Assembly (NCBI RefSeq): GCF_008386495.1
Contig: NZ_VTHJ01000035.1
Coordinates: forward strand, 32,201-96,200
Direction of reading: 5' to 3'
Source of the DNA: Streptomyces tailanensis
Lineage (GTDB): Bacteria > Actinomycetota > Actinomycetes > Streptomycetales > Streptomycetaceae
Length of the DNA stretch: 64,000 nucleotides
Both the position numbers and the translations under genes were made by a program. Below are positions 25,316 through 33,992 of the stretch, piece by piece. Every line of letters begins with the position of its first letter. Within the stretch, counting starts at the first letter, position 1. Under the pieces are notes generated by a model. The model saw only the letters and a program-made list of their open reading frames with translations. It was not told the DNA's origin and did not search any database.

Positions 25316-26262
25316 GCACCTCGACAAACGGCAGTTGGCGGATCTTCCGCGGCGACGGCGTACCCCGGTCCGTCACCATGCCGCCCGCTCCGCCCTGGCG
25401 CCGCTTCAGATCACCGGGGCGTCCTCCCGCGCCCCTGCCGTATCTGATCGCCCCGGAGCACGCGGACATCGTCAACGCCGCTCTCCATCTGCGCAGGCCC
25501 CTGCTGGTGACGGGCCCCGCCGGCACCGGCAAGTCCTCGCTCGCACGGGCCGTCGCCCATGAGCTCAACCTCGGCGAGGTGCTGCGCTGGCCGGTCAACA
25601 GCCGCTCCGGAGTGCACGACGCGCTCTACCGGTACGACGCCATCGGCAGGCTCCGGGAGACCACGCTCAGCCGGGACCGGGGCGAGGCGGAACCCTCCAT
25701 CGGCACGTTCATCCGGCTCGGCCCGCTCGGCACGGCGCTCGCCCCCCACGACATCCCGCGGGCCCTGCTGATCGACGAGATGGACAAGGGGGACGTGGAC
25801 CTTCCGAACGACCTGCTGACGGTCTTCGAGGAGGGCGTCTTCGAGATCCCCGAACTGGCCCGGCTGCCCGAGGACATGGCGGACGTCGAAGTGCTCACCG
25901 CCGACCACAGAGGCTCCACCACCGTCCACGCGGGCCAGGTCCAGTGCACCGAGTTCCCCGTCGTCGTCATCACCAGCAACGGCGAACGGGACTTCCCGCC
26001 GGCGTTCCTGCGGCGCTGCATACGCCTGGACCTCCCGGCGCCCGACGAGGGACGGCTGCGCGAGATCGTCGCCGCACACCTGGGGCCGCAGGTGCTGTCG
26101 GAGGTCGAGGACCTGCTGCAGGCCTTCCTCCAGCGCCGGGCTCCCGGCGAACTCGCCACCGACCAACTGCTCAACGCCGTGTTCCTGCGGCTCGGCGGAG
26201 TGGACCTCGACGCCGACAGCCTGCTGGACGCCGTGCTCCACCGGCTCACGGGGACGGTCTGA
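25312..26262 (+). CDS. MoxR-type AAA+ ATPase of the VMAP system
   Basis: 316 residues. Walker A is GPAGTGKSS at about 69-77 and Walker B is ALLIDEMDKGD at about 153-163. Sensor 1 is VVVITSNGERDFPPAF and the arginine-finger segment is FLRRCIRLDLP. The fold is the MoxR branch, whose members remodel partner proteins together with vWA-domain proteins. The start shares ATGA with the protease stop, and the vWA gene begins two bases after its end, so the three are translationally linked. Confidence 0.9.
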   Translation: MSTSTNGSWRIFRGDGVPRSVTMPPAPPWRRFRSPGRPPAPLPYLIAPEHADIVNAALHLRRPLLVTGPAGTGKSSLARAVAHELNLGEVLRWPVNSRSGVHDALYRYDAIGRLRETTLSRDRGEAEPSIGTFIRLGPLGTALAPHDIPRALLIDEMDKGDVDLPNDLLTVFEEGVFEIPELARLPEDMADVEVLTADHRGSTTVHAGQVQCTEFPVVVITSNGERDFPPAFLRRCIRLDLPAPDEGRLREIVAAHLGPQVLSEVEDLLQAFLQRRAPGELATDQLLNAVFLRLGGVDLDADSLLDAVLHRLTGTV

Positions 26263-26264
26263 CC

Positions 26265-29200
26265 ATGTCGCGGGGGACGGAACTGCTGGGCGAGGTCCTC
26301 GGCGTGCTCAAGGGAGCGGGCCACGACCTCGACCCGCAGGAGGTCCTCGACACCCTCTGGCTGGCGAGCCGCCTGTCGCCCGACACCGACGACGAACTGC
26401 CGCTTCAGCGGGTCCTGCGGCCCACCGCGTCCGCCGCTGTCGCCCCCGTCCAGGAGCAGCCGACCGCCCCCGAGGACGAACGGGAAGAGCCCGACGGCCT
26501 GCCCTCGGAATCCGATCTGCCCAGCCTCACCCACCCCGAACTGCACGCCGCACCGCTGCCGCCCCTCCTGCCGGACACGCCGCTCGCCACCCTCCTGAAC
26601 CGGGGCAGACCGGCCCTGCCCGTGCTCGTCCCCGAGGAGAAGGCGCTCCGCGACGAACTGGTGGTCGGCCGGGCCCTGCGCCCGCTGAAACAGAAACGGC
26701 CCAGCCCCTGGCGCGAGGAACTCGACGAGACGGCCACGGCGGCCCTGCTGGCCGAGACCCGGCTCCCCGACGTCGTGATGGGCCCGACGCGCGAGCGCTG
26801 GCTGCACCTCGTCGTGCTGGTCGACGACGGCCTGTCGATGCTGCTGTGGCACCGCCTCACCTCCGAACTCCTGACCGCCATGCGGCGCCTCGGGGCCTTC
26901 CGGTCGATCGTGGTCCGCGGCATCGACACCCGCTCCGCCCGCGCACCGGCCCTGCACGGAAAGCCCTTCGACACCAGCAGTTCCACCCTGTCCCCTGCCA
27001 CCCTCCGCGACCCCTCCGGACAGACCCTCGTCCTCCTCGTCAGCGACGGCATGGGCGCGGCCTGGCGGCACGGCGCCGTGCACGACCTCCTGCTGGACTG
27101 GGCGACCCGCGGCCCGGTCGCCGTGCTGCACACCCTGCCTCCCGATCTGTGGGCCGGCTCCGGCATCCAGGCCGACCGCTGGCAGGCCACCACCCGCCGC
27201 CCCGGCGGCGCCAACACATCCTGGGAGATCAGCGACCGCGTGCTGCCCCGGAAACTGGCCCGGTTCACCGGCGTTCCGGTACCCGTCCTGGAGCCCACCC
27301 CGGAATCCCTCGGCGCCTGGACGAGGCTCCTGACCTCGCCCGGCATCACCGTCGAACTCCCCTTGCTGGCCCGCCCCGGGCGGCAGGCGCCGGTCACCGC
27401 GTCACGCGAGGTCGGCAGCCTCCAGCACTTCCGGGACGCCGCGTCACCCCAGGCATACCGCCTCGCCGCCCATCTGGCCGCGGTGTCCCCCGTCTCCGTA
27501 CCGGTGATGCGCCTGGTGCAGTCGGCGGTCCCATGGCAGGCCCGGACCGATCATCTGGCGGAGGTGTTCCTCGGCGGGCTCATCCATCCCTTCCCGGCAC
27601 CGGTGCCCGGACCGCTGCCGGCCAAGCACCGGATCTTCGACTTCACCGAGGAGTGCAAGAGCGCTCTCCTCGACTCCGTGCCCAGCGGCGAACTGCTGCG
27701 TACCAGTCGTCGCATCGGGCGCCGCCTCGAACAACTGGCGGGCAGGTCCCCGGACTTCCCCGCCTGGCTGGCCCACCCGGAGGGAGCGGACCGGCTGCCC
27801 GCCGCGTTCCCGTCCTTCACCACGGTCGAACGGCGGCTGATGGCACGCTTCGGCGTCACCGTGCCGGCCCCCACCGTCCCGACGCCGTCCGCCCCCCAGG
27901 TCCCACGGCCGCAGATCTGGCACCCCCTGGCCCCCCAGGACCCCGCCAACCTGGGCCCCTACGCCCTGCGCGGCCGACGGCAGGGCGGCCGCACCATCGT
28001 CTATCTGGCCCTGGACGACCAGGGCCAGGAGGTGGCGCTGCGCACCGTCCGCCCCGAGCTGCCGGCGTCCACCGCACGGCTGCTGGCGACCGAGGCCGAG
28101 GCGCTGCGCCGGATGAACGGCCGCTATGCCCCGGCCCTGCTCGCCACGGACCTGGACGGACGGCCCCCGTGGATCGCCATGCAGCTCTTCCCGTCGACCC
28201 ACGGCTCCAACGCCCAGCCGCCCCGGCTCGGGGAACTGCTCGACACAGGCCCTTACAGCACCGGCCCCTTCGACATCCTCATCAGCTTCGTACTGGCCTG
28301 GCACCTCGCCACCGCGCTGGGCCTCTGTCACCTCAACGGCCTGGCACCGACCGACCTCTCCCCGGACTCCGTCGTCGTCCTGGAGCGTTCCGTGCTCCTC
28401 ACCGGGCTGTCGGACTGCTCGGTCGACGGCGATTACCACGGCTCCGGCGCCCCACCGACCCCGCAGGACAACATCCTGGCCCTCGGCCGGCTGCTGCAGC
28501 TCATCAGCAGCCGGCCGCGCAAGCCGCTGCGGGGAGTGCCCGACAGCATGCACCTGTGGCAGGGCGACACCTGGCAGCCGCTGCGGGAACTCGTCCTGAA
28601 GTGCCTCTCACAGGACCCGGCCGACCGCCCCACGGCCACCGAGGTGGCCGACAGAATGGCGCGCTACATCGCCATCGCCCAGGCCATGCGGGGCGGTGGC
28701 CCGGCCCCGAGGACGCACGCCCCGGCGCCGGCCCACTGGAAGGCGTCCCTTCCGCCGCTCGAGCCCCGAGCACCGCGTGACACCCCCGAGCCGCGCCTCG
28801 GCCGCCGCCCGTTGCTGCGCCCGGCGGGCAACGCCGCCCGCGTGGCACGCGACGCCCTCCGGGCCGCCGTCCGCCGCCCTCTCACGCACAGCAGACGCGT
28901 CACCCTGCTCGGTGCCCACCCGAACTGCGGCCGGTCGACGGTCACCGTGGTGCTGGGGGCGATACTCACCGCCGTACGCGGCGAGCCGATCCTGGCCCTG
29001 GACGGGGCGCCGACGATGGGCGACCTACACACACATCTCACCCGGCGGGGCTCGCCCCCACGCGGGCTGAGCACGCTGCCGCCGGACGCCGACTACGAGG
29101 AGATACGCCGCCACACCAGCCTCACCTCCGCCGGGCTGGAGGTACTGGCCTACCGTCCCCTGCAGTTCACGCCCAGCCTGGCGTACGCGGACGAGTACCG

Positions 29201-29630
29201 GTGGGCCCTCTCGCTGGCGGCCAGGCATTACCCGGTGGTGCTGACCGACCTGTCCGCGACCCGCGTCGACGAGTCGGCGGACGTGGTGCTGGAGCTGACG
29301 GACCGCCTGGTCGTGTGCTGCACGACCGACGAGGAGTCCGTGGACGCGACGGTACGGCTCCTGGCCGGACTGCGCGAACTGGGCCGGGGCACCCTCGCGG
29401 ACGAGGCCGTCGCCGTGGTGACCGGCCTCGGCGGCGCCAAGCAGCCGACGCCGGACCACGCCAGGTACGGAGCACTCCGGCAGGCGTGCGCGGCGACCGT
29501 CTTCATCCCCTTCGACCCGCATCTCTTCGAGCACCGGAGGATCGATCTCGCCCGGCTCAGGGAACGCACCGTCGACTCCTACCTGGACCTCGCCGCGCGT
29601 GTGGTGAGCGAGCAGAGTCACGCCGACTGA
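26265..29630 (+). CDS. vWA-domain protein (SAV_2336 type) fused to a degenerate protein kinase and a MinD-like domain
   Basis: 1121 residues in three parts. About 170-400: a SAV_2336-type vWA domain with the metal-site start LVVLVDDGLSM. About 560-805: a protein-kinase fold that looks inactive. The ATP Lys strand reads EVALRTVRPEL with Arg for Lys, the catalytic loop reads LAPTDLSPDSV instead of HRDLKPxN, and DFG is replaced by SDCS. About 870-1121: a ParA/MinD-like domain whose Walker A is GAHPNCGRST, with Arg where Lys is expected. An acidic and Pro-rich linker covers about 60-110. It is the third core component of the ternary conflict system. The fused pseudokinase probably senses a ligand or binds partners. 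Confidence 0.8.
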   Translation: MSRGTELLGEVLGVLKGAGHDLDPQEVLDTLWLASRLSPDTDDELPLQRVLRPTASAAVAPVQEQPTAPEDEREEPDGLPSESDLPSLTHPELHAAPLPPLLPDTPLATLLNRGRPALPVLVPEEKALRDELVVGRALRPLKQKRPSPWREELDETATAALLAETRLPDVVMGPTRERWLHLVVLVDDGLSMLLWHRLTSELLTAMRRLGAFRSIVVRGIDTRSARAPALHGKPFDTSSSTLSPATLRDPSGQTLVLLVSDGMGAAWRHGAVHDLLLDWATRGPVAVLHTLPPDLWAGSGIQADRWQATTRRPGGANTSWEISDRVLPRKLARFTGVPVPVLEPTPESLGAWTRLLTSPGITVELPLLARPGRQAPVTASREVGSLQHFRDAASPQAYRLAAHLAAVSPVSVPVMRLVQSAVPWQARTDHLAEVFLGGLIHPFPAPVPGPLPAKHRIFDFTEECKSALLDSVPSGELLRTSRRIGRRLEQLAGRSPDFPAWLAHPEGADRLPAAFPSFTTVERRLMARFGVTVPAPTVPTPSAPQVPRPQIWHPLAPQDPANLGPYALRGRRQGGRTIVYLALDDQGQEVALRTVRPELPASTARLLATEAEALRRMNGRYAPALLATDLDGRPPWIAMQLFPSTHGSNAQPPRLGELLDTGPYSTGPFDILISFVLAWHLATALGLCHLNGLAPTDLSPDSVVVLERSVLLTGLSDCSVDGDYHGSGAPPTPQDNILALGRLLQLISSRPRKPLRGVPDSMHLWQGDTWQPLRELVLKCLSQDPADRPTATEVADRMARYIAIAQAMRGGGPAPRTHAPAPAHWKASLPPLEPRAPRDTPEPRLGRRPLLRPAGNAARVARDALRAAVRRPLTHSRRVTLLGAHPNCGRSTVTVVLGAILTAVRGEPILALDGAPTMGDLHTHLTRRGSPPRGLSTLPPDADYEEIRRHTSLTSAGLEVLAYRPLQFTPSLAYADEYRWALSLAARHYPVVLTDLSATRVDESADVVLELTDRLVVCCTTDEESVDATVRLLAGLRELGRGTLADEAVAVVTGLGGAKQPTPDHARYGALRQACAATVFIPFDPHLFEHRRIDLARLRERTVDSYLDLAARVVSEQSHAD

Positions 29631-29639
29631 GCGGACTGA

Positions 29640-29852
29640 GTGGTCGCGGCGCGCGGCTGCGATGTGCTGCGCGCCCCGGTGGCGGGCGAGTGCTCGGTGC
29701 CGGCCGGGCGGGACATCTTGGTGGAGGACGGTGTCATCGCGGAGGTGCGACCCGCCGAGGGCTCCCCGTGGGAGGGGGAGGCGATCGACGGGCGCGGGCT
29801 GCCGGCCGTTCCCGGGCTGGTCAACGCGCACACGCACAGCCCCATGGTGCTG
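29640..29852 (+). pseudogene. Amidohydrolase N-terminal fragment
   Basis: From a GTG at 29640 the frame reads like the start of a metal-dependent amidohydrolase: AGRDILVEDGVIAEVRPAEG, then GLPAVPGLVNAHTHSPMVLM with the first metal motif HxH. The family then stops abruptly at 29852 and a different protein begins in the same frame. About 70 of more than 400 residues remain. It starts ten bases after the conflict operon. Confidence 0.6.
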
Positions 29853-30315
29853 ATGCGCGTCAGACATGCGGCGGTCGGCGGTCTCACCGCCTCCGCCCTC
29901 CTCGGCGGCCTCGTCCTCGCCGGTGGCTTCGCGGCCGATGTCGCGCCCGAGGCGGACGGTGCCAATGGACCGCCGCACCGGCGAGGCGGAGGCCGAGCAC
30001 GTCTACGAGGTCGACCGGATCTCGGCCGCGCCCACCGCCCCGCTGCCGGCCCCCGTCAGCACGTACGCGGCGGACCGGGGCGTCACCGAGATCCTCGCGA
30101 TCAACAAGACCGACTACCTCACCGTGGAGCGCTCCTTCGCTTCCGGCGTCGGCTTCGCGATCCGCCTGTACTGGACCACCACCCGCGGCGCGACGGACGT
30201 ACGCGGCGCGGACAAGCTGTCCGGCGCGGAGCGCCCGATGCCGAAGCGGCTCCTGTACGACTTCACCCTCTCCGGCACCGAGGCCGACAACGTCGAGGGC
30301 ATCACCTGGGGCCAA
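29853..30315 (+). pseudogene. Secreted esterase-like-phytase protein, remnant
   Basis: The ATG at 29853 starts a clear signal peptide (RHAAVGGLTASALLGGLVLA). Shortly after the cleavage region, a deletion and frame change join it to an internal part of the phytase-like esterase family: EHVYEVDRISAAPTAPLPAP, DYLTVERSFASGVGFAIRLY, KRLLYDFTLSGTEADNVEGI. The C-terminus after ITWG is lost. The two fragments 29640-29852 and 29853-30315 are therefore products of at least two deletions. Confidence 0.62.
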
Positions 30316-30396
30316 GTTCCACCTGCTGTCCCTCCGCCCGGGCCTCCTGACCGACCACGGCCTTTCGAGCCCTTCCTGACCGCCACGATCCAGAGG

Positions 30397-31137
30397 TCAG
30401 GACGGGGCGAGGACGCAGAACTCGTGGCCCTCCGGGTCGGCCAGGCACGTCCACGGGACGTCTCCCTGGCCGAGGTCGAGGTCGGTGGCGCCGAGTGCCC
30501 GCAGCCGGGCCACCTCCGCTGCTTTGTCGTCACCGGGGTACGGCAGCAGGTCAAGATGGACTCGGTCCGGCACGGTCTTCGCGCCGGGCGTGCGGAGGAA
30601 CTCGAGATACGGGCCGACACCCTTGGCGGAGCGCAACACCGCCTGATCGTCGGTCACCTCGTGCAGGGTCCAATCCATCGCCTCACCCCAGAACCGGGCC
30701 ATGGTCCGCGGCTCCGCGCAGTCGACCACCACCGCGGCGATCGGCCCGGTGTCCCGGTAGATCTCCCGAGGCTCCAGCACACAGAACTCGTTGCCCTCCG
30801 GATCGGCGAGGACCGTCCACGGCACATTGCCCTGGCCCACGTGGCCGGGCGTCGCACCGAGGCCCTGGAGGCGCGTGACCAACTCCGCCTGATGGGCCGC
30901 AGAGGTGGTGGCGAGATCGAGGTGCACACGGTTCTTTGATGGTGTCTTGGGCTCCGGAACGGGAACGACGTCGATGCCGACGGCGACCGGGTCCGGCCAA
31001 ACGAGGCCGCCGGCGGGTCCGACGTAGGTGGTCACGCCGGGGCTGTAGGCACTCCAGCCGAGCGCCTCCGCCCAGAACCGCCCGACCGCCGAGGCATCAA
31101 GAGCCTTTACGTTCACATGAACAGGTCGCAGTGCCAT
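30397..31137 (-). CDS. Two-domain VOC (glyoxalase/bleomycin-resistance fold) protein
   Basis: 246 residues with two tandem VOC modules. The first ends VPWTVLADPEGNEFCVLEP at about 115-135 and the second ends VPWTCLADPEGHEFCVLAP at the C-terminus. Each has a HLDLA/HLDLL strand and an Asp-Pro-Glu-Gly-x-Glu metal-type motif. These proteins act as dioxygenases, isomerases or drug-binding proteins; no partner indicates which. The ATG at 31137 begins MALRPVHVNVKALD; longer upstream readings are not VOC-like. Confidence 0.82.
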   Translation of the reverse strand: MALRPVHVNVKALDASAVGRFWAEALGWSAYSPGVTTYVGPAGGLVWPDPVAVGIDVVPVPEPKTPSKNRVHLDLATTSAAHQAELVTRLQGLGATPGHVGQGNVPWTVLADPEGNEFCVLEPREIYRDTGPIAAVVVDCAEPRTMARFWGEAMDWTLHEVTDDQAVLRSAKGVGPYLEFLRTPGAKTVPDRVHLDLLPYPGDDKAAEVARLRALGATDLDLGQGDVPWTCLADPEGHEFCVLAPS

Positions 31138-31634
31138 GCCGACGATCCTATGCACCCGCTCTGCAACGACATCCGCACCGTCGCCACCATGCTCCTGGGT
31201 CCTGAGTACCTGCGCGTGTCGCGGTACAGATCTGGACGTGAGCGCTCCACCAGGGAGCAGCATGGCGTCGCTTCGGCGCCGGGCGCACTGCAAGGCGCAG
31301 TATTCCGGCGCCCCTTCGGCGGTTTCCGGCCCGCGCTGAAGCACACGGGCCTGCATCCGACGCATCGTCAGTACAAAGCCACAGTCGAAACCTTCTGGCA
31401 CATGACGACCGCTGGAGACAACCCCTTGCGCGCGAGAGGCGACCAGGGCGACGCCTGAGCGCCCCTGCTACGTGAGCGAGGGCCGTAGTCGGGGGCGCCT
31501 TGCTGTGCCACCGCCGTGAAGCTCACAGATGATTGCCGGAGTCCGGCATTGCTGCCCGCAACGATTCCTGTGATCATGCATGCGTCCCGGTCGGGGCGCC
31601 CCTGATGCTCCGCTCGCAGTTCGGAGGGAGACCC
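31138..31634. other. Gene-poor gap of about 500 bases
   Basis: Divergent gap between the VOC protein and a small membrane protein, somewhat lower in GC than its surroundings. Open frames here have no recognisable domain and no good ribosome site. It may hold promoters or a decayed gene. Confidence 0.5.
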
Positions 31635-31943
31635 ATGGAATGGGTCGTTGGAGTTGGCTTGTTCCTGGGCCTACTGATCTTCGCCCTGGGCGCGGCTTCG
31701 ATACGTACGGGGTGGACGTTGCCGTGGGCGCGCCGCCACGTCAGGCACCCCCGTGTCTACGGGACTGGAGCACTCTTGGTGGGAACGTCTTGCGTACTGC
31801 AAGGGCTGTTCTATTTCGGCGTGCTGCCGGTCCCGTCTTGGGAAGTCCGCTTCTTCAGCATGAACGCGCTCATGTTCTCCGGATTGGCGCTCATAGGAAT
31901 GGGCCAGATACTGCCCGCCCGACGTAAGGACTCAAACGCTTAG
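31635..31943 (+). CDS. Small three-helix membrane protein
   Basis: 102 residues with three hydrophobic helices: VVGVGLFLGLLIFALGAASI, GTGALLVGTSCVLQGLFYFG and FFSMNALMFSGLALIGMGQI. It ends in the basic tail ARRKDSNA. The ATG at 31635 follows GGAGGGAG. It is not recognised further and no partner gene adjoins it. Confidence 0.7.
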   Translation: MEWVVGVGLFLGLLIFALGAASIRTGWTLPWARRHVRHPRVYGTGALLVGTSCVLQGLFYFGVLPVPSWEVRFFSMNALMFSGLALIGMGQILPARRKDSNA

Positions 31944-31990
31944 CACAACTGGGTGTCCGCGGTTGGTCTGTACGTGACGGTTGTGGTGGG

Positions 31991-32063
31991 TTGATCGCGC
32001 AGTTCCCCGCGCCCCTGAAGGGGCGGGGCTGTGACATATGCGGCTCCGCCGCGTGGGCGCGAG
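31991..32063 (+). repeat. Dispersed repeat family B, copy 2, with hairpin
   Basis: TTGATCGCGCAGTTCCCCGC then GCCCCTGAAGGGGC, continuing GGGGCTGTGACATATGCGGC and TCCGCCGCGTGGGCGCGA. The first half also matches the core hairpin at 41533-41578; the second half matches the copies at 19441 and 47697. The rest of the gap to 32260 shows nothing else. Confidence 0.7.
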
Positions 32064-32260
32064 CGCCGCGAACGCGCCCGCATCCGCAGCGAGAAGGGCA
32101 TCCGCTGGGGCGGACGCCGAACGACGCACGTGAACTCTCACGCCGGGCACGCCTTGGAAAAAGTTACGGGCCGCTGTCGATCCGGCCACGTCCCGTTCGA
32201 CGTCCTGATGTGGGGCACTTCGCCACACGAGGTTGCGACCAGAACCTGATGAGGAAAGAC

Positions 32261-32905
32261 GTGGATCAGCTACTGAGAGTCATGAACTTCAGCGTCTCAA
32301 GTGACGGGATCGGTGCCGGTGAGCACCAGAGCTTCGAGAGTCCGTTCGGCCACGTCAATCCTGAGAGGCTGTTCTCCTGGGCCGGCGCCACGGCGAGCTG
32401 GCCCATGCGCACCGACCCCGGAGGGAGCCGTGGCCTCGACGACTACTTCACGCGGGACTTCGCACGCAACATCGGCGCCGAGATCATGGGCCGTAACAAG
32501 TTCGGCCCCCAGCGTGGGCCCTGGCACGACCATGACTGGCGCGGCTGGTGGGGTGACGAGCCCCCGTTCCACACCCCGGTGTTCGTCATGACTCACCACA
32601 AGCGTCCTTCGATCACGCTCTCCGACACCACGTTCCACTTCGTCGACGGCAGCCCGATCACGGTCCTCGAACGGGCGCGGGAGGCGGCGCAGGGCAAGGA
32701 CGTCCGACTCGGCGGCGGGGTCACCACCATCCGGCAGTTCCTTGATGCCGACCTCGTCGACACCATGCACGTGGCGGTCTCGCCGGTGAAGCTCGGGCAC
32801 GGCCTGCACCTTTGGGAGTCGCCCGATGAACTGCTCGACCGGTTCCATCTCGAGGTCGTGCCCAGCCCGAGCGGCGTGACGCACCACCTGTTCTGGCGAA
32901 AATGA
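32261..32905 (+). CDS. Dihydrofolate reductase / RibD C-terminal family protein
   Basis: 214 residues of the RibD-C/DHFR-like fold: MNFSVSSDGIGAG at the start, AEIMGRNKFGPQRGPW, TPVFVMTHHKRPSITLSDTT, then DVRLGGGVTTIRQFLDADLV and a C-terminal strand pair. Stand-alone members are predicted NADPH-dependent reductases with unknown substrates. The GTG at 32261 follows GAGGAAAG; an ATG at 32249 in the same frame has a poorer site. It lies just downstream of a dispersed repeat. Confidence 0.82.
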   Translation: MDQLLRVMNFSVSSDGIGAGEHQSFESPFGHVNPERLFSWAGATASWPMRTDPGGSRGLDDYFTRDFARNIGAEIMGRNKFGPQRGPWHDHDWRGWWGDEPPFHTPVFVMTHHKRPSITLSDTTFHFVDGSPITVLERAREAAQGKDVRLGGGVTTIRQFLDADLVDTMHVAVSPVKLGHGLHLWESPDELLDRFHLEVVPSPSGVTHHLFWRK

Positions 32906-33238
32906 CACGAGGGATCACTCGGGAATCTCAGCACGGCCGATGCGCGCGTTTCACCAGATGAACGCGTAGATGTGGGCGAGTCACCACTACAGACCGCGGT
33001 ACTCGCCCACAACCATCAGCCAGCCACACGGGCAGCGGACCTGGTTGGCTGCTGTGCGCGGACAGCACCCAACTGAACAGGTCCACATACGGCCCACTGC
33101 GAACCACGACCTGCCGCAGTCGTTTCCCCTCACCTTCCCGGTCAAAGCACTGGACGCCGATCGGTGGGCGCGGGTTCGCCGGTGGCGGGCCGAGGAGGCG
33201 GGTGCGGGCGGGGGCGGTGAGCAGGGCCGGGTGGAGGT

Positions 33239-33845
33239 CGCCGAGACCAGCTCGAAGGCCGGGGTGCCGAACGGGGCCCAGCCGCGTTCACCCAGCCACG
33301 CCAGGTCATCCGTGTCCAGCGGCACCCCGCCCGCGGCGACCGACTCGTCGCGCAGCCCGGGCGGCAACTCACATGCCGTCTTTCCTTCATGTACACCTCG
33401 GCGGGCAGATCCGGAGGGGCGCGCTTCCAGGCCCGTAGACCGGGCATCGGGAAACCCGGATAAATGTCACGCCACCCGTGCTTCAGCGCATATGGCCAGA
33501 GGAACTCGAAAGTGGCCGTCACCGCGTCCCCGTCGACACTGCTCAGACTGATTCCGAACAGCGAGCCCCGGCCGCCGGAATCGATTCCTCCACCCGCGCG
33601 TACTCCGCCCAGGCCGCCGCCGACCCCAGTCCCACGCTCGTGATCGGCTTCATGAAGAGCGAGGCCAGCGCCCTGCCGCCGGATGGATCGAAAGCGCCGA
33701 TGCTCAGCCACGGATATGCCTCGATGCGCGCGGCCAATTCCGCACGCCCGGCCGCCTGGTCGCCGTCCCAATTCTCCTCTCTGATCATCACGACCGGTGG
33801 TCCGTCCGGAAAAGTGGTTCGCTGTTTTGGTGGGTGTTCGTACAT
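33239..33845 (-). pseudogene. Decayed acyltransferase-like gene in three reading frames
   Basis: Protein-like text runs on the minus strand in three successive frames. The first begins MYEHPPKQRTTFPDGPPVVM (start near 33845). A second contains SLFGISLSSVDGDAVTATFE and KHGWRDIYPGFPMPGLRAWK. A third contains RDESVAAGGVPLDTDDLAWL. The middle part resembles GNAT-type acyltransferases. At least two frameshifts make it non-functional. The gap 32906-33238 on its far side holds nothing recognisable. Confidence 0.45.
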
Positions 33846-33992
33846 CGGCGGTTCGTCACGAGGTCACGAGCCCGGCGCGGTGGTCCACCGGCCGGAGGAG
33901 GGCGGAGGCGCCGGGAAAATGCCTGAGTGGGCCCTGAGCAGTCGCTGTACGTTGGGCACTCACTTACGACACCCACGACGAGGCACCCCACC

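Noticed and set aside
25626..28553. Long minus-strand open frames opposite the MoxR and vWA genes
   Set aside because: No conserved motifs, and the plus strand has clear AAA+, vWA and kinase-fold text.
31117..31458. Possible 113-residue protein in the gap after the VOC gene
   Set aside because: No ribosome site, no recognisable domain, and it overlaps the start of the VOC gene on the other strand.
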